Origin: an uncultured Acetatifactor sp.
GTDB lineage: Bacteria > Bacillota > Clostridia > Lachnospirales > Lachnospiraceae
Length of the DNA: 25,541 nucleotides
Direction of reading: 5' to 3'
Assembly (NCBI GenBank): GCA_910577185.1
Contig: CAJTLR010000055.1
Span: 1 to 25,541 of the forward strand
Numbering within the stretch: the stretch's first letter is position 1; every line of letters starts with the position of its first letter. Of this stretch, positions 7,738-15,489 are shown piece by piece. The notes below the pieces were generated by a model that saw nothing but the letters and a program-made list of their open reading frames with translations, was not told where the DNA came from and made no database searches. The translations under genes and the position numbers were made by a program.

Positions 7738-7748
7738 TGTGATATAAG
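7720..7748 (+). promoter_or_regulatory. Promoter of the GntR/ABC operon
   Basis: A perfect TTGACA (7720-7725), a 17-bp spacer and TATAAG (7743-7748). Transcription would start near 7755, inside the dyad at 7750-7768. Confidence 0.8.
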
Positions 7749-7749
7749 T

Positions 7750-7768
7750 GTATTAAGTCAATTAATAC
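7750..7768. promoter_or_regulatory. Probable operator of the YtrA-type regulator
   Basis: GTATTAA-N5-TTAATAC is a perfect 7-bp dyad immediately after the -10 box, covering the predicted transcription start. It is well placed for autorepression by the GntR-family regulator encoded 40 bp downstream, as is known for B. subtilis YtrA. Binding is inferred. Confidence 0.6.
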
Positions 7769-7807
7769 GCTTAGTGCTTTAGATACAGTTTAGGAAAGGA
7801 AGGAACC

Positions 7808-8179
7808 ATGATTTTGCTGGATTATAGAGATAAGCGCCCCATTTATGAGCAGGTGGTGGAAAAGCTGGAGCGCCTGATTGTGAGCGGCGGTCTGGAACCG
7901 CTGACCAAGATGCCCAGCGTGCGGAGTCTGGCCATGGAGCTGGCAGTGAATCCCAATACCGTCCAGAGGGCTTATGCCCAGCTGGAACAGGACGGCTATC
8001 TGTATACTGTTTCGGGCAGGGGCAGCTTTGTGACCGCAGAGAGCGACTGGAGGGAAAATAAGCAGGGAAAACTTCTGGGGGAATGGAAAGAACTCACCCT
8101 GCAGGCCAGGGAGGCCGGGATTTTGGAAGAGCAGCTCTCAAAGGAACTGCACCGGATTTATGAGGAGGAGTTGTCATGA
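7808..8179 (+). CDS. GntR-family transcriptional regulator, YtrA subfamily
   Basis: A 123-residue protein with an N-terminal winged helix (residues about 8-70). The diagnostic stretch is MPSVRSLAMELAVNPNTVQR followed by YAQLEQDGYLYTVSGRGSFV. The short C-terminal helical tail, without a ligand-binding domain, is the mark of the YtrA subfamily. Its members usually repress an adjacent ABC transporter operon and respond to cell-envelope stress or peptide antibiotics. AGGAAGG precedes the ATG. The stop overlaps the ATPase start (ATGA), so the two are translationally coupled. A dyad at 7750-7768 in the promoter is the likely operator. Confidence 0.92.
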   Translation: MILLDYRDKRPIYEQVVEKLERLIVSGGLEPLTKMPSVRSLAMELAVNPNTVQRAYAQLEQDGYLYTVSGRGSFVTAESDWRENKQGKLLGEWKELTLQAREAGILEEQLSKELHRIYEEELS

Positions 8180-9078
8180 TTGAATTTCGGAATGTAAGCA
8201 AATGCTTTGACACAATAAAGGCGATAGACCATGTCAGCGCCGGTATCGGGGAGGGGCATGTGTTCGGCCTGATCGGAACCAACGGCGCCGGGAAATCCAC
8301 CCTGATGAGGCTTCTTTGCGGCGTGATGAAACCGGACGAGGGGGAGATCATCGTGGATGGGGAGGCAGTATATGACAATGTTTCCGCCAAGGCAAAGATA
8401 TTTTATATTTCAGACGACCAGTATTTTTTCAAAAGCGGTACCCCGAAAGACATGCTGCGTCTCTATCAAACCTATTACCCGGCCTTTGACGAAGGGGAGT
8501 GGAAGGGACTGATGGAGAAATTCGGACTGGACGTAAACCGGAAAATCAATACTTTTTCCAAGGGAATGAAAAAGCAGCTGTCCCTTATCTGCGGGATATG
8601 CGCCAATACGAAATATCTGCTGTGCGACGAGACTTTTGACGGGCTGGACCCGGTGATGCGCCAGGCAGTGAAAAAACTCTTTGTCAGGGAGATAGAAAAC
8701 AGGGGGCTGACACCGGTGATTGCTTCCCACAATCTGCGGGAGCTGGAGGACATCTGCGAATATGTGGGGCTCTTGCACAAAGGCGGCATCCTCCTGGAAA
8801 AAGATCTGGATGAGATGAAACTGAACATACACAAAGTCCAGTGTGTGATCAAGGAAGACGAAATGCTGGGGCAGATCAAAAAGGGACTGGAAGTGCTGAC
8901 CGTGGAGAACAGGGGAGCGCTTTACACATTGACGGTAAGGGGAAAAAGAGAAGACGTGGAAACGTTTATAGAGGGCCTTTCCCTGGTCTTTTATGAACTG
9001 CTGCCATTGTCCCTGGAAGAAATTTTTATCAGTGAAACGGAGGTAAAGGGATATGACGTCAAAGCACTTATTTTTTAA
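8176..9078 (+). CDS. ABC transporter ATP-binding protein
   Basis: A 300-residue nucleotide-binding subunit. Walker A is GTNGAGKST at residues 34-42. The signature is the variant FSKGMKKQLSL near 130-140. Walker B is YLLCDETFDGLDP near 148-160, followed by the switch histidine in IASHNLREL. The C-terminal 80 residues form the extension seen in exporter-type ATPases of the YtrB/EcsA/BcrA kind. The start overlaps the regulator stop by four bases, and the end overlaps the permease start by 26 bases, so all three form one operon. The signature LSGGQ is replaced by FSKGM, which is common in this subgroup. The substrate is unknown. Drug or peptide efflux is the usual inference for YtrA-linked systems. 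Confidence 0.93.
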   Translation: MIEFRNVSKCFDTIKAIDHVSAGIGEGHVFGLIGTNGAGKSTLMRLLCGVMKPDEGEIIVDGEAVYDNVSAKAKIFYISDDQYFFKSGTPKDMLRLYQTYYPAFDEGEWKGLMEKFGLDVNRKINTFSKGMKKQLSLICGICANTKYLLCDETFDGLDPVMRQAVKKLFVREIENRGLTPVIASHNLRELEDICEYVGLLHKGGILLEKDLDEMKLNIHKVQCVIKEDEMLGQIKKGLEVLTVENRGALYTLTVRGKREDVETFIEGLSLVFYELLPLSLEEIFISETEVKGYDVKALIF

Positions 9079-11326
9079 CGCTATGAAGGAAGACCTTCGG
9101 CATAAGACCTGGATGACAGCATTGTCCATACTGGGAAATTTTCTGCTGGTCATGGTGGCATGGCTGGTCTGGAGGAGCAACTACATGAAGGACTATGGCA
9201 GCGTAAAGGGGCTGCTGCTGCAAGAGGAGAGGACTATCCTGGCTGTGGCAGAGGGGGTTCTGGATTTTTTTGGCAGCTATCTGGCCATTGGAGGGGGACT
9301 TTACTGCATTGCGGGAGCATTTTTTGCGGGCATGCTCAGCTTCCGTTATCTTTTTCATAAAAATATGGTGGACACGTATCATGCCCTTCCCGTAAAAAAG
9401 CATACTCTGTTCGGCGTGTGCTATGTAAACGGAGTTCTGATATGGCTGGTGCCGTTTTCCGTATTTTTGCTGCCGGTTCTGCTTATGGGATGCAGTCTGG
9501 TGACGCAGCTGGGTCATGGCGAGCTGGTAAGCGTCCTGCTGGCAAATACCGGGCTGACCTTTCTGACCCTGACCATCGTGTATCTGCTGGTTTACCATCT
9601 GGTCCTGGCGGCGGTGATGCTTTCCGGGAATGTTCTGAATACACTGGTTTCCGCGATGATTCTCGGTACCGGGGTGATAACCGCTTTGTTCCTGTGCGTG
9701 ACTTTTTTTGAAGTTTATATGGACACTTTTTATGCAGCCGCCCTGGATGGTACGGCAGCAGTCTACGCCTCCCCCCTGATTTTCGCTTTCTTTCTGGTTT
9801 TCCAGAGGGAAAAATATATGGCCGGTTCCCCTGAACTGTGGGAGGGGATTGGGGCCGGTCTGGCAGTGTCAGCGGTTCTGGTTGCGGCTGTCTGGCTGCT
9901 GTACCGGGGAAGGGCTTCGGAGACGGCAGAGCAGGGGATCCGGAAACCGGCAGTGTCGGCAGCATTCCGCATGATTGTGGGTGTGGCGGCAGGAATGTGC
10001 GGCTGGCTCTTTTTTGTCTTCCTGACAACGGATTATGAAGCCGAAGGCTGGGGGATTTTTGGCGTGGTTCTTGGGGCAGTCCTTGTGTACGGAATTCTGG
10101 ATGTGATATTCCGGATGGATTTTAAAGCATTTTTCTCCCACAAAATTCAGATGGCATTGACGGTGGCGCTGTCCCTTCTGGTCTGTTTCCTGTTCTGCCG
10201 GGACTGGTTTGCCTATGACACCTATCTGCCGGATCAGGAAGATATTGAGGAGATTGCCGTTTACAGCGCAAGTCTATCAGGCTCCTATTATGATTACAGT
10301 ACGTCCAGAACCCGCATCCTGGAGAATATGCATTTAAGGGATAAGGAGAAGCTTTATACATTTCTGGAAACCATGGTGGAGCATGAACGGGAGGGGACGG
10401 AGGATGAACCTTCCGAACACATTACGACAAGAGTCACCATGAAAAACGGCAGAAGCTATTTCCGCAGTTACCGTATGACGGGAGAGGATAAGGATCTGAT
10501 CCTGTCAATAGTGACGGAGGAAGAATATCTGAAGCATACTTGTCAGATAGAAGAAGATACGCTGGCCGGGGATGTGGATTTCACGCTGTATACGGCGGAA
10601 AATACGTATTACACGTATTACGGGGGAAAGAATCCCAAGAACGTTATGGAACAGGTGGTCAGGGCATACAACCGGGATGTGATGGAGAATCCGGAGAGCG
10701 TGCTGCTGAGACAGGGAAGACTGCTGGCAAAAATAGAATTTGAATTATGGTATCGGGATAATGTGAGGAATGCAAGGGGAAACGGTTTTATGCTGAATGT
10801 GTATGATACCATGACACATACCGTTGCGGCGCTGGAGGAAGCCGGATACCGGATCACGGATGTGGCGGCATCGGATGTAAAAGCCATTGTGCTGGAGATG
10901 AATATGGATCCGGAAGGGCTGACGGCCCGGGACAGAATCGATATGGCCCGGGAAAAGTACGGTGTGGACGAGGCTTTGTCCGGGGAGCAGGACGATGGGG
11001 AAGCCCGGGGAGGCCCTTCGGCAGAAGTGAACCATGACCAGGGGACAGAAACGGAAGTGATTCCGGAATCCGCGCAGGATATTGCCCGGGACACGAAGGA
11101 GGCATTTCTTTCCGGACAGTTTGTCCGCATCACGGACAGAGAGGAAATAGAAGAGGTGTTCGGCCTGCTGAGCTTTGACCTGCCTTATGGTTCCATCGGT
11201 ATATTCGGACCGGAGTATATCAGTGTGGATGTGGAGATATCAGGAACCGACGGCGAGACGGAAACATGGTTTATCCCCAGGGGAAAGTTACCGTCAAAAT
11301 ATACAGAAAGATTCGGGGAACAGTAA
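9053..11326 (+). CDS. ABC transporter permease with large C-terminal soluble domain
   Basis: A 757-residue protein begins MTSKHLFFNAMKEDLRHKTW, an amphipathic start typical of ABC-2 permeases. About ten hydrophobic segments follow between residues 22 and 380. Residues from about 385 to the end are hydrophilic and contain tyrosine-rich and acidic stretches. A poorly conserved linker near 650-675 is rich in Glu, Gly and Pro. This arrangement is found in clostridial permeases paired with YtrA regulators; I recall their tail being labelled DUF6449 but cannot confirm it. GGAGGT upstream lies inside the ATPase gene, and the two genes overlap by 26 bases. It should form the membrane channel of the transporter with the preceding ATPase. 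The side of the membrane holding the soluble domain cannot be decided here. Confidence 0.82.
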   Translation: MTSKHLFFNAMKEDLRHKTWMTALSILGNFLLVMVAWLVWRSNYMKDYGSVKGLLLQEERTILAVAEGVLDFFGSYLAIGGGLYCIAGAFFAGMLSFRYLFHKNMVDTYHALPVKKHTLFGVCYVNGVLIWLVPFSVFLLPVLLMGCSLVTQLGHGELVSVLLANTGLTFLTLTIVYLLVYHLVLAAVMLSGNVLNTLVSAMILGTGVITALFLCVTFFEVYMDTFYAAALDGTAAVYASPLIFAFFLVFQREKYMAGSPELWEGIGAGLAVSAVLVAAVWLLYRGRASETAEQGIRKPAVSAAFRMIVGVAAGMCGWLFFVFLTTDYEAEGWGIFGVVLGAVLVYGILDVIFRMDFKAFFSHKIQMALTVALSLLVCFLFCRDWFAYDTYLPDQEDIEEIAVYSASLSGSYYDYSTSRTRILENMHLRDKEKLYTFLETMVEHEREGTEDEPSEHITTRVTMKNGRSYFRSYRMTGEDKDLILSIVTEEEYLKHTCQIEEDTLAGDVDFTLYTAENTYYTYYGGKNPKNVMEQVVRAYNRDVMENPESVLLRQGRLLAKIEFELWYRDNVRNARGNGFMLNVYDTMTHTVAALEEAGYRITDVAASDVKAIVLEMNMDPEGLTARDRIDMAREKYGVDEALSGEQDDGEARGGPSAEVNHDQGTETEVIPESAQDIARDTKEAFLSGQFVRITDREEIEEVFGLLSFDLPYGSIGIFGPEYISVDVEISGTDGETETWFIPRGKLPSKYTERFGEQ

Positions 11327-11375
11327 AACAGGGGCCCTCATGGCAGGAACAGTCTGTGAAGAGCACCGGTTTCGG

Positions 11376-11397
11376 GCCCGGAGGGGAAGCTCCGGGC
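11376..11397 (+). terminator. GC-rich hairpin after the ABC operon
   Basis: GCCCGGA and TCCGGGC pair perfectly around an 8-nt loop. The nearest T-run (TTTTTT at about 11413) is some 16 bases away, so this is a weak terminator candidate. The rest of 11327-11450 shows nothing else. Confidence 0.35.
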
Positions 11398-11450
11398 GGC
11401 AAAAAGGAAATATTTTTTATGCAGGAAAGGCAAAAGGTGGAGGGATAGTG

Positions 11451-11479
11451 TTGAATCTGCGGGACAAATCTGGTACAAT
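11451..11479 (+). promoter_or_regulatory. Promoter of secA
   Basis: TTGAAT (11451-11456), a 17-bp spacer and TACAAT (11474-11479). Transcription would start near 11486. The leader holds a GC-rich hairpin (GCGGC/GCCGC near 11500-11512) and GTGAA-AGAT-TTCAC close to the start codon. Confidence 0.75.
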
Positions 11480-11567
11480 AGAAGTTAAGGTTGCCGTTTG
11501 CGGCCGGGCCGCGCAGGGCGACAGGTGAAAGATTTCACAGAGAGACTGCAGAAAGGTATGAATAATT

Positions 11568-14132
11568 GTGAAGATAATTGATAAGATATTTGGCACACAC
11601 AGCCAGAGGGAGCTGAAACGAATCAGACCGCTGGTGGATAAAATTGAAAGCCTGCGTCCCCAGATGCAGGCTCTTTCCGATGAGGAATTAAAAAACAAGA
11701 CCGCCGAATATAAAAAGCGGCTGCAGGAGGGCGCTACCCTGGATGACCTGCTGCCGGAGGCCTATGCCACAGTACGGGAAGCTGCCAGAAGAGTGCTGAA
11801 TATGGAACACTTCAGGGTACAGCTGATCGGAGGCATTATTCTTCACCAGGGACGTATCGCGGAGATGCGTACCGGCGAGGGTAAGACGCTGGTCATGACC
11901 CTGCCCTCTTACCTGAATGCCCTGGAGGGGAAGGGTGTCCATGTGGTGACTGTCAATGACTATCTGGTGAAGCGTGATGCGGAGTGGATGGGCCAGATAC
12001 ATGAATTTCTGGGACTGTCGGTGGGCATGATTCTGAACAGTATGACTTCGGAGGAGCGCCAGAAGGCATATCAGTGCGACATCACCTATGTGACCAACAA
12101 TGAGCTGGGATTCGATTATCTGCGTGACAATATGGTTATCTATAAGGAACAGCTGGTGCTGCGGGGACTGCATTATGCGATCATCGACGAGGTGGACTCC
12201 GTGCTGATCGACGAGGCAAGGACCCCGCTGATCATTTCCGGACAGAGCGGGAAATCCACCGCGCTCTATGAGATGTGCGATCTTCTGGCCCGCAGGATGC
12301 ACAGGGGCGAGGACGTGCAGGAACTGACCAAGATGGATGCCATCATGGGAGTGGTGCAGGAAGAGACAGGGGACTTTATTGTCAACGAGAAGGATAAGGT
12401 GATCAATCTTACCGAGGCGGGCGTGAAAAAGGTGGAAGAGTTCTTCCATATCCAGAATTACGCGGATCCGGAAAATCTGGAGATCCAGCACAATACCATT
12501 CTGGCCCTGCGCGCCCACAACCTGATGTTCCGGGACCAGGATTATGTGGTGAAGGACGACCAGGTTCTGATCGTGGATGAGTTTACGGGGCGTATCATGC
12601 CGGGCCGCCGGTATTCGGACGGTCTGCACCAGGCCATCGAGGCTAAGGAACATGTGAAGGTGAAGCGGGAGAGCAAGACCCTTGCCACCATAACCTTCCA
12701 GAATTTCTTTAACTTATTTGAGAAAAAGTGCGGCGCCACCGGTACCGCCCTCACGGAAGAGAAGGAGTTCCGGGAGATTTACGGCATGGATGTGGTGGAG
12801 ATTCCCACCAATGTGCCGGTGAAACGTCTGGATCAGCAGGATGCGGTATATAAGACCAGAGAGGAGAAATTGAAGGCCATCGTGGAAGAGGTGGAGAAGG
12901 CCCATGCCAAGGGGCAGCCGGTGCTGGTGGGTACCATCACCATCGAGGCCAGCGAGGAGCTGAGCAGGCGGCTGTCGAAACGGGGCATCCAGCACAAGGT
13001 GCTGAATGCGAAATTCCATGAGCTGGAGGCTGAGATCGTTGCGGACGCCGGCATTCACGGGGCAGTGACCATTGCCACCAACATGGCGGGCCGTGGTACG
13101 GATATCAAGCTGGACGAGGAAGCCAGGGCGGCGGGCGGCCTGAAAATTATCGGTACGGAGCGCCATGAGTCGCGGCGTATCGACAATCAGCTGCGGGGCC
13201 GTTCCGGACGGCAGGGGGATCCCGGGGAATCCAAGTTTTACATTTCCCTGCAGGATGACCTGATGCGCCTGTTCGGGTCCGAGCGTCTGATCGGCATGTT
13301 CAATGCCATGGGCGTGCCCGAGGGACAGGAGATCGAACATAAGGCCCTGACCAATGCCATAGAGTCCGCACAGAAGAAGATAGAGAACAATAACTTCGGC
13401 ATCCGTAAGAACCTGCTGGAGTATGACAGGGTCATGAGCGAGCAGAGGGAGATTATCTATGACGAGCGTCTTCATGTGCTCAACGGCGAGAGCATGCGGG
13501 ATTTCATCTATAAAATGATCACCGATATCACGGAAAACTGCGTGGATATCAGCATCAATGATGATGCCGAGGTGGAAGAGTGGAATTTCAACGAGCTGAA
13601 TACCCTGCTGATTCCCACCATACCGCTGCAGCCTGTCACGGCAGAACGTGTGACCAGGCCCAGGAAGAACAGCCTGAAACAGCAGCTGAAGGAAGAAGCG
13701 GTGAAGCTTTACGAGAGCAAGGAGGCAGAATTCCCCAACGCGGAGGCCATCCGGGAGCTGGAGCGTGTCATTCTGCTGAAAGTGATTGACAGAAAATGGA
13801 TGGATCACATAGACGACATGGAACAGCTGCGCCAGGGCATCGGCCTGCAGGCATACGGGCAGAGGGATCCGCTGGTGGAGTATAAGATGAGCGGATATAA
13901 CATGTTCGACGAGATGACCCAGAATATCAAGGAAGAGACGGTGAGGCTCCTGTTCCATATCAAGGTGGAACAGAAGGTGGAGAGGGAGCAGGTCGCCAAG
14001 GTGACAGGCACCAACAAGGATGATTCCGTGGCAAAGGCTCCTGCCAAGAGAAGCAATGCCAAGATTTATCCCAATGATCCCTGTCCCTGCGGAAGCGGCA
14101 GGAAGTACAAGCAGTGCTGTGGCAGGAAATGA
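11568..14132 (+). CDS. secA: Preprotein translocase ATPase SecA
   Basis: The 854-residue motor of the Sec pathway binds preproteins and drives them through SecYEG. Walker A (MRTGEGKTL) is at residues about 100-108 and the DEVDSVLIDEAR box near 206-217. The central VTIATNMAGRGTDIKL and GRSGRQGDPGESKFYISLQD are helicase motifs V and VI. The C-terminus (residues 837-853) is the zinc-binding SEC-C motif CPCGSGRKYKQCC, which contacts SecB-like partners or ribosomes. Translation starts at GTG. A GAAAGG lies 11 bases upstream, and a 7-codon reading frame (11558-11581) overlaps the start. The sole strong promoter is at 11451. prfB follows on the same strand, an arrangement common in Firmicutes. Confidence 0.98.
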   Translation: MKIIDKIFGTHSQRELKRIRPLVDKIESLRPQMQALSDEELKNKTAEYKKRLQEGATLDDLLPEAYATVREAARRVLNMEHFRVQLIGGIILHQGRIAEMRTGEGKTLVMTLPSYLNALEGKGVHVVTVNDYLVKRDAEWMGQIHEFLGLSVGMILNSMTSEERQKAYQCDITYVTNNELGFDYLRDNMVIYKEQLVLRGLHYAIIDEVDSVLIDEARTPLIISGQSGKSTALYEMCDLLARRMHRGEDVQELTKMDAIMGVVQEETGDFIVNEKDKVINLTEAGVKKVEEFFHIQNYADPENLEIQHNTILALRAHNLMFRDQDYVVKDDQVLIVDEFTGRIMPGRRYSDGLHQAIEAKEHVKVKRESKTLATITFQNFFNLFEKKCGATGTALTEEKEFREIYGMDVVEIPTNVPVKRLDQQDAVYKTREEKLKAIVEEVEKAHAKGQPVLVGTITIEASEELSRRLSKRGIQHKVLNAKFHELEAEIVADAGIHGAVTIATNMAGRGTDIKLDEEARAAGGLKIIGTERHESRRIDNQLRGRSGRQGDPGESKFYISLQDDLMRLFGSERLIGMFNAMGVPEGQEIEHKALTNAIESAQKKIENNNFGIRKNLLEYDRVMSEQREIIYDERLHVLNGESMRDFIYKMITDITENCVDISINDDAEVEEWNFNELNTLLIPTIPLQPVTAERVTRPRKNSLKQQLKEEAVKLYESKEAEFPNAEAIRELERVILLKVIDRKWMDHIDDMEQLRQGIGLQAYGQRDPLVEYKMSGYNMFDEMTQNIKEETVRLLFHIKVEQKVEREQVAKVTGTNKDDSVAKAPAKRSNAKIYPNDPCPCGSGRKYKQCCGRK

Positions 14133-14312
14133 TACGGTTTCCGGGGAAGGGAGCTTTCCGGAAAGATTTGCGGTATTTTCGGTAATACAAGCGGCGGAAA
14201 ACGCTGCCATCAATGCACAAAGCCCCAAAGACACGGCGTGAATCCACAGCAGGGAGCGGGGAGAGTGCAAAAAATATATGGGCGTGTGCCCGAAGAAAGA
14301 AGGTGACGTTAA

Positions 14313-15435
14313 GTGGTAGAATTAGACCAGATGAAATCAGAATTACTGACCTACGAAACTCCATTAGCGGAAGTGAGGGATTCACTTTGACCCGGCAGGG
14401 AAAGCAAAGAGAATCGAGGAATTAGAGAGGGAGATGGAGGCCCCGGGCTTCTGGGACGATCCGGACCGCTCCAATGAAAAAATGAAGGAACTGAAATCCC
14501 TGAAAGGCACGGTGGAGGGCTGCAACAAGCTTTCCGGGCAGTTTGAGGATATTCTGACGCTGATCGAGATGGGGTATGAGGAGAATGACCCTTCCCTGAT
14601 ACCGGATATCCGGGCCGAACTGGACGAATTTGTCAGTGAACTGGAGGAACTGCGCCTGGGTACGCTGCTTTCGGGAGAATACGACAAAAACAGCGCCATA
14701 CTGAAACTGAACGCCGGGGCAGGCGGCACCGAGAGCTGTGACTGGTGCGGAATGCTCTACCGGATGTACAACCGCTGGGCGGAGCGCAGGGGCTTTTCCG
14801 TGGAAGTGCTGGATTACCTGGATGGGGAGGAAGCCGGAATCAAGTCGGTGACTTTCCAGGTCAACGGAACAAATGCCTATGGTTATCTGAAATCCGAGAA
14901 GGGCGTGCACCGGCTGGTGCGGATTTCCCCCTTCAATGCCCAGGGAAAAAGGCAGACTTCCTTTGTGTCTTTGGATGTCATGCCGGATATTGAGGAAGAC
15001 CTGGACGTGGAGATCGACGAAAAAGACCTGCGTATCGACACCTACCGGAGCAGCGGCGCCGGCGGACAGCATATCAACAAGACATCCTCGGCCATCCGCA
15101 TCACGCATATTCCCACCGGAACCGTGGTGCAGTGCCAGAATGAGCGCAGCCAGTTCCAGAACAAGGATAAGGCCATGCAGATGCTGAAGGCGAAGCTGTA
15201 TCTGCTGAAGCAGGAGGCCAATGTGGAGAAGCTTTCCGATATCCGGGGCGAGGTGAAGGATATTGGCTGGGGAAACCAGATCCGCTCCTATGTGCTGCAG
15301 CCGTACAAGCTGGTGAAAGATCTGCGGACGGATGTGGAGACCGGCAATGCGGACGCGGTGCTGGACGGCGCCCTGGATCCCTTTATCAACGGATATCTGA
15401 AATGGATGAATCTGGAAAAATCCGTAAAAGAATGA
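14313..15435 (+). CDS. prfB: Peptide chain release factor 2, made by programmed +1 frameshift
   Basis: The gene is read as 14313-14387 joined to 14389-15435, giving 373 residues. The first 25 codons start with GTG (product MVELDQMKSELLTYETPLAE...) and run to an in-frame TGA at 14388. Skipping T14388 gives ...RDSL-DPAGKAKRIEELE and the rest of the protein. The SPF tripeptide that reads UGA/UAA stops is at residues 205-207, and the catalytic GGQ loop (GAGGQHINKTSSA) is at 250-252, the same numbering as E. coli RF2. AAGAAGGTG precedes the GTG. RF2 releases peptides at UGA and UAA, and its scarcity favours the shift, so the gene regulates itself. It follows secA after 180 bp. No independent promoter was recognised. 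Confidence 0.97.
14375..14391 (+). promoter_or_regulatory. prfB programmed frameshift site
   Basis: An internal Shine-Dalgarno-like GAGGG (14375-14379) lies five bases before the slippery CTT followed by TGA C (14385-14391). This is the classic RF2 autoregulatory site, in which a ribosome pausing at UGA shifts +1 from CUU. Confidence 0.93.
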
Positions 15436-15489
15436 GAAGCGATACCGGTGAAGGGACGCTTTGCGGGAAATCAAGAAGGATGAGGATGA

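Noticed and set aside
12714..14270. A 518-codon open frame on the minus strand
   Set aside because: It is antisense to secA, whose protein is beyond doubt. The minus-frame product is low-complexity His/Leu-rich and matches nothing known to me.
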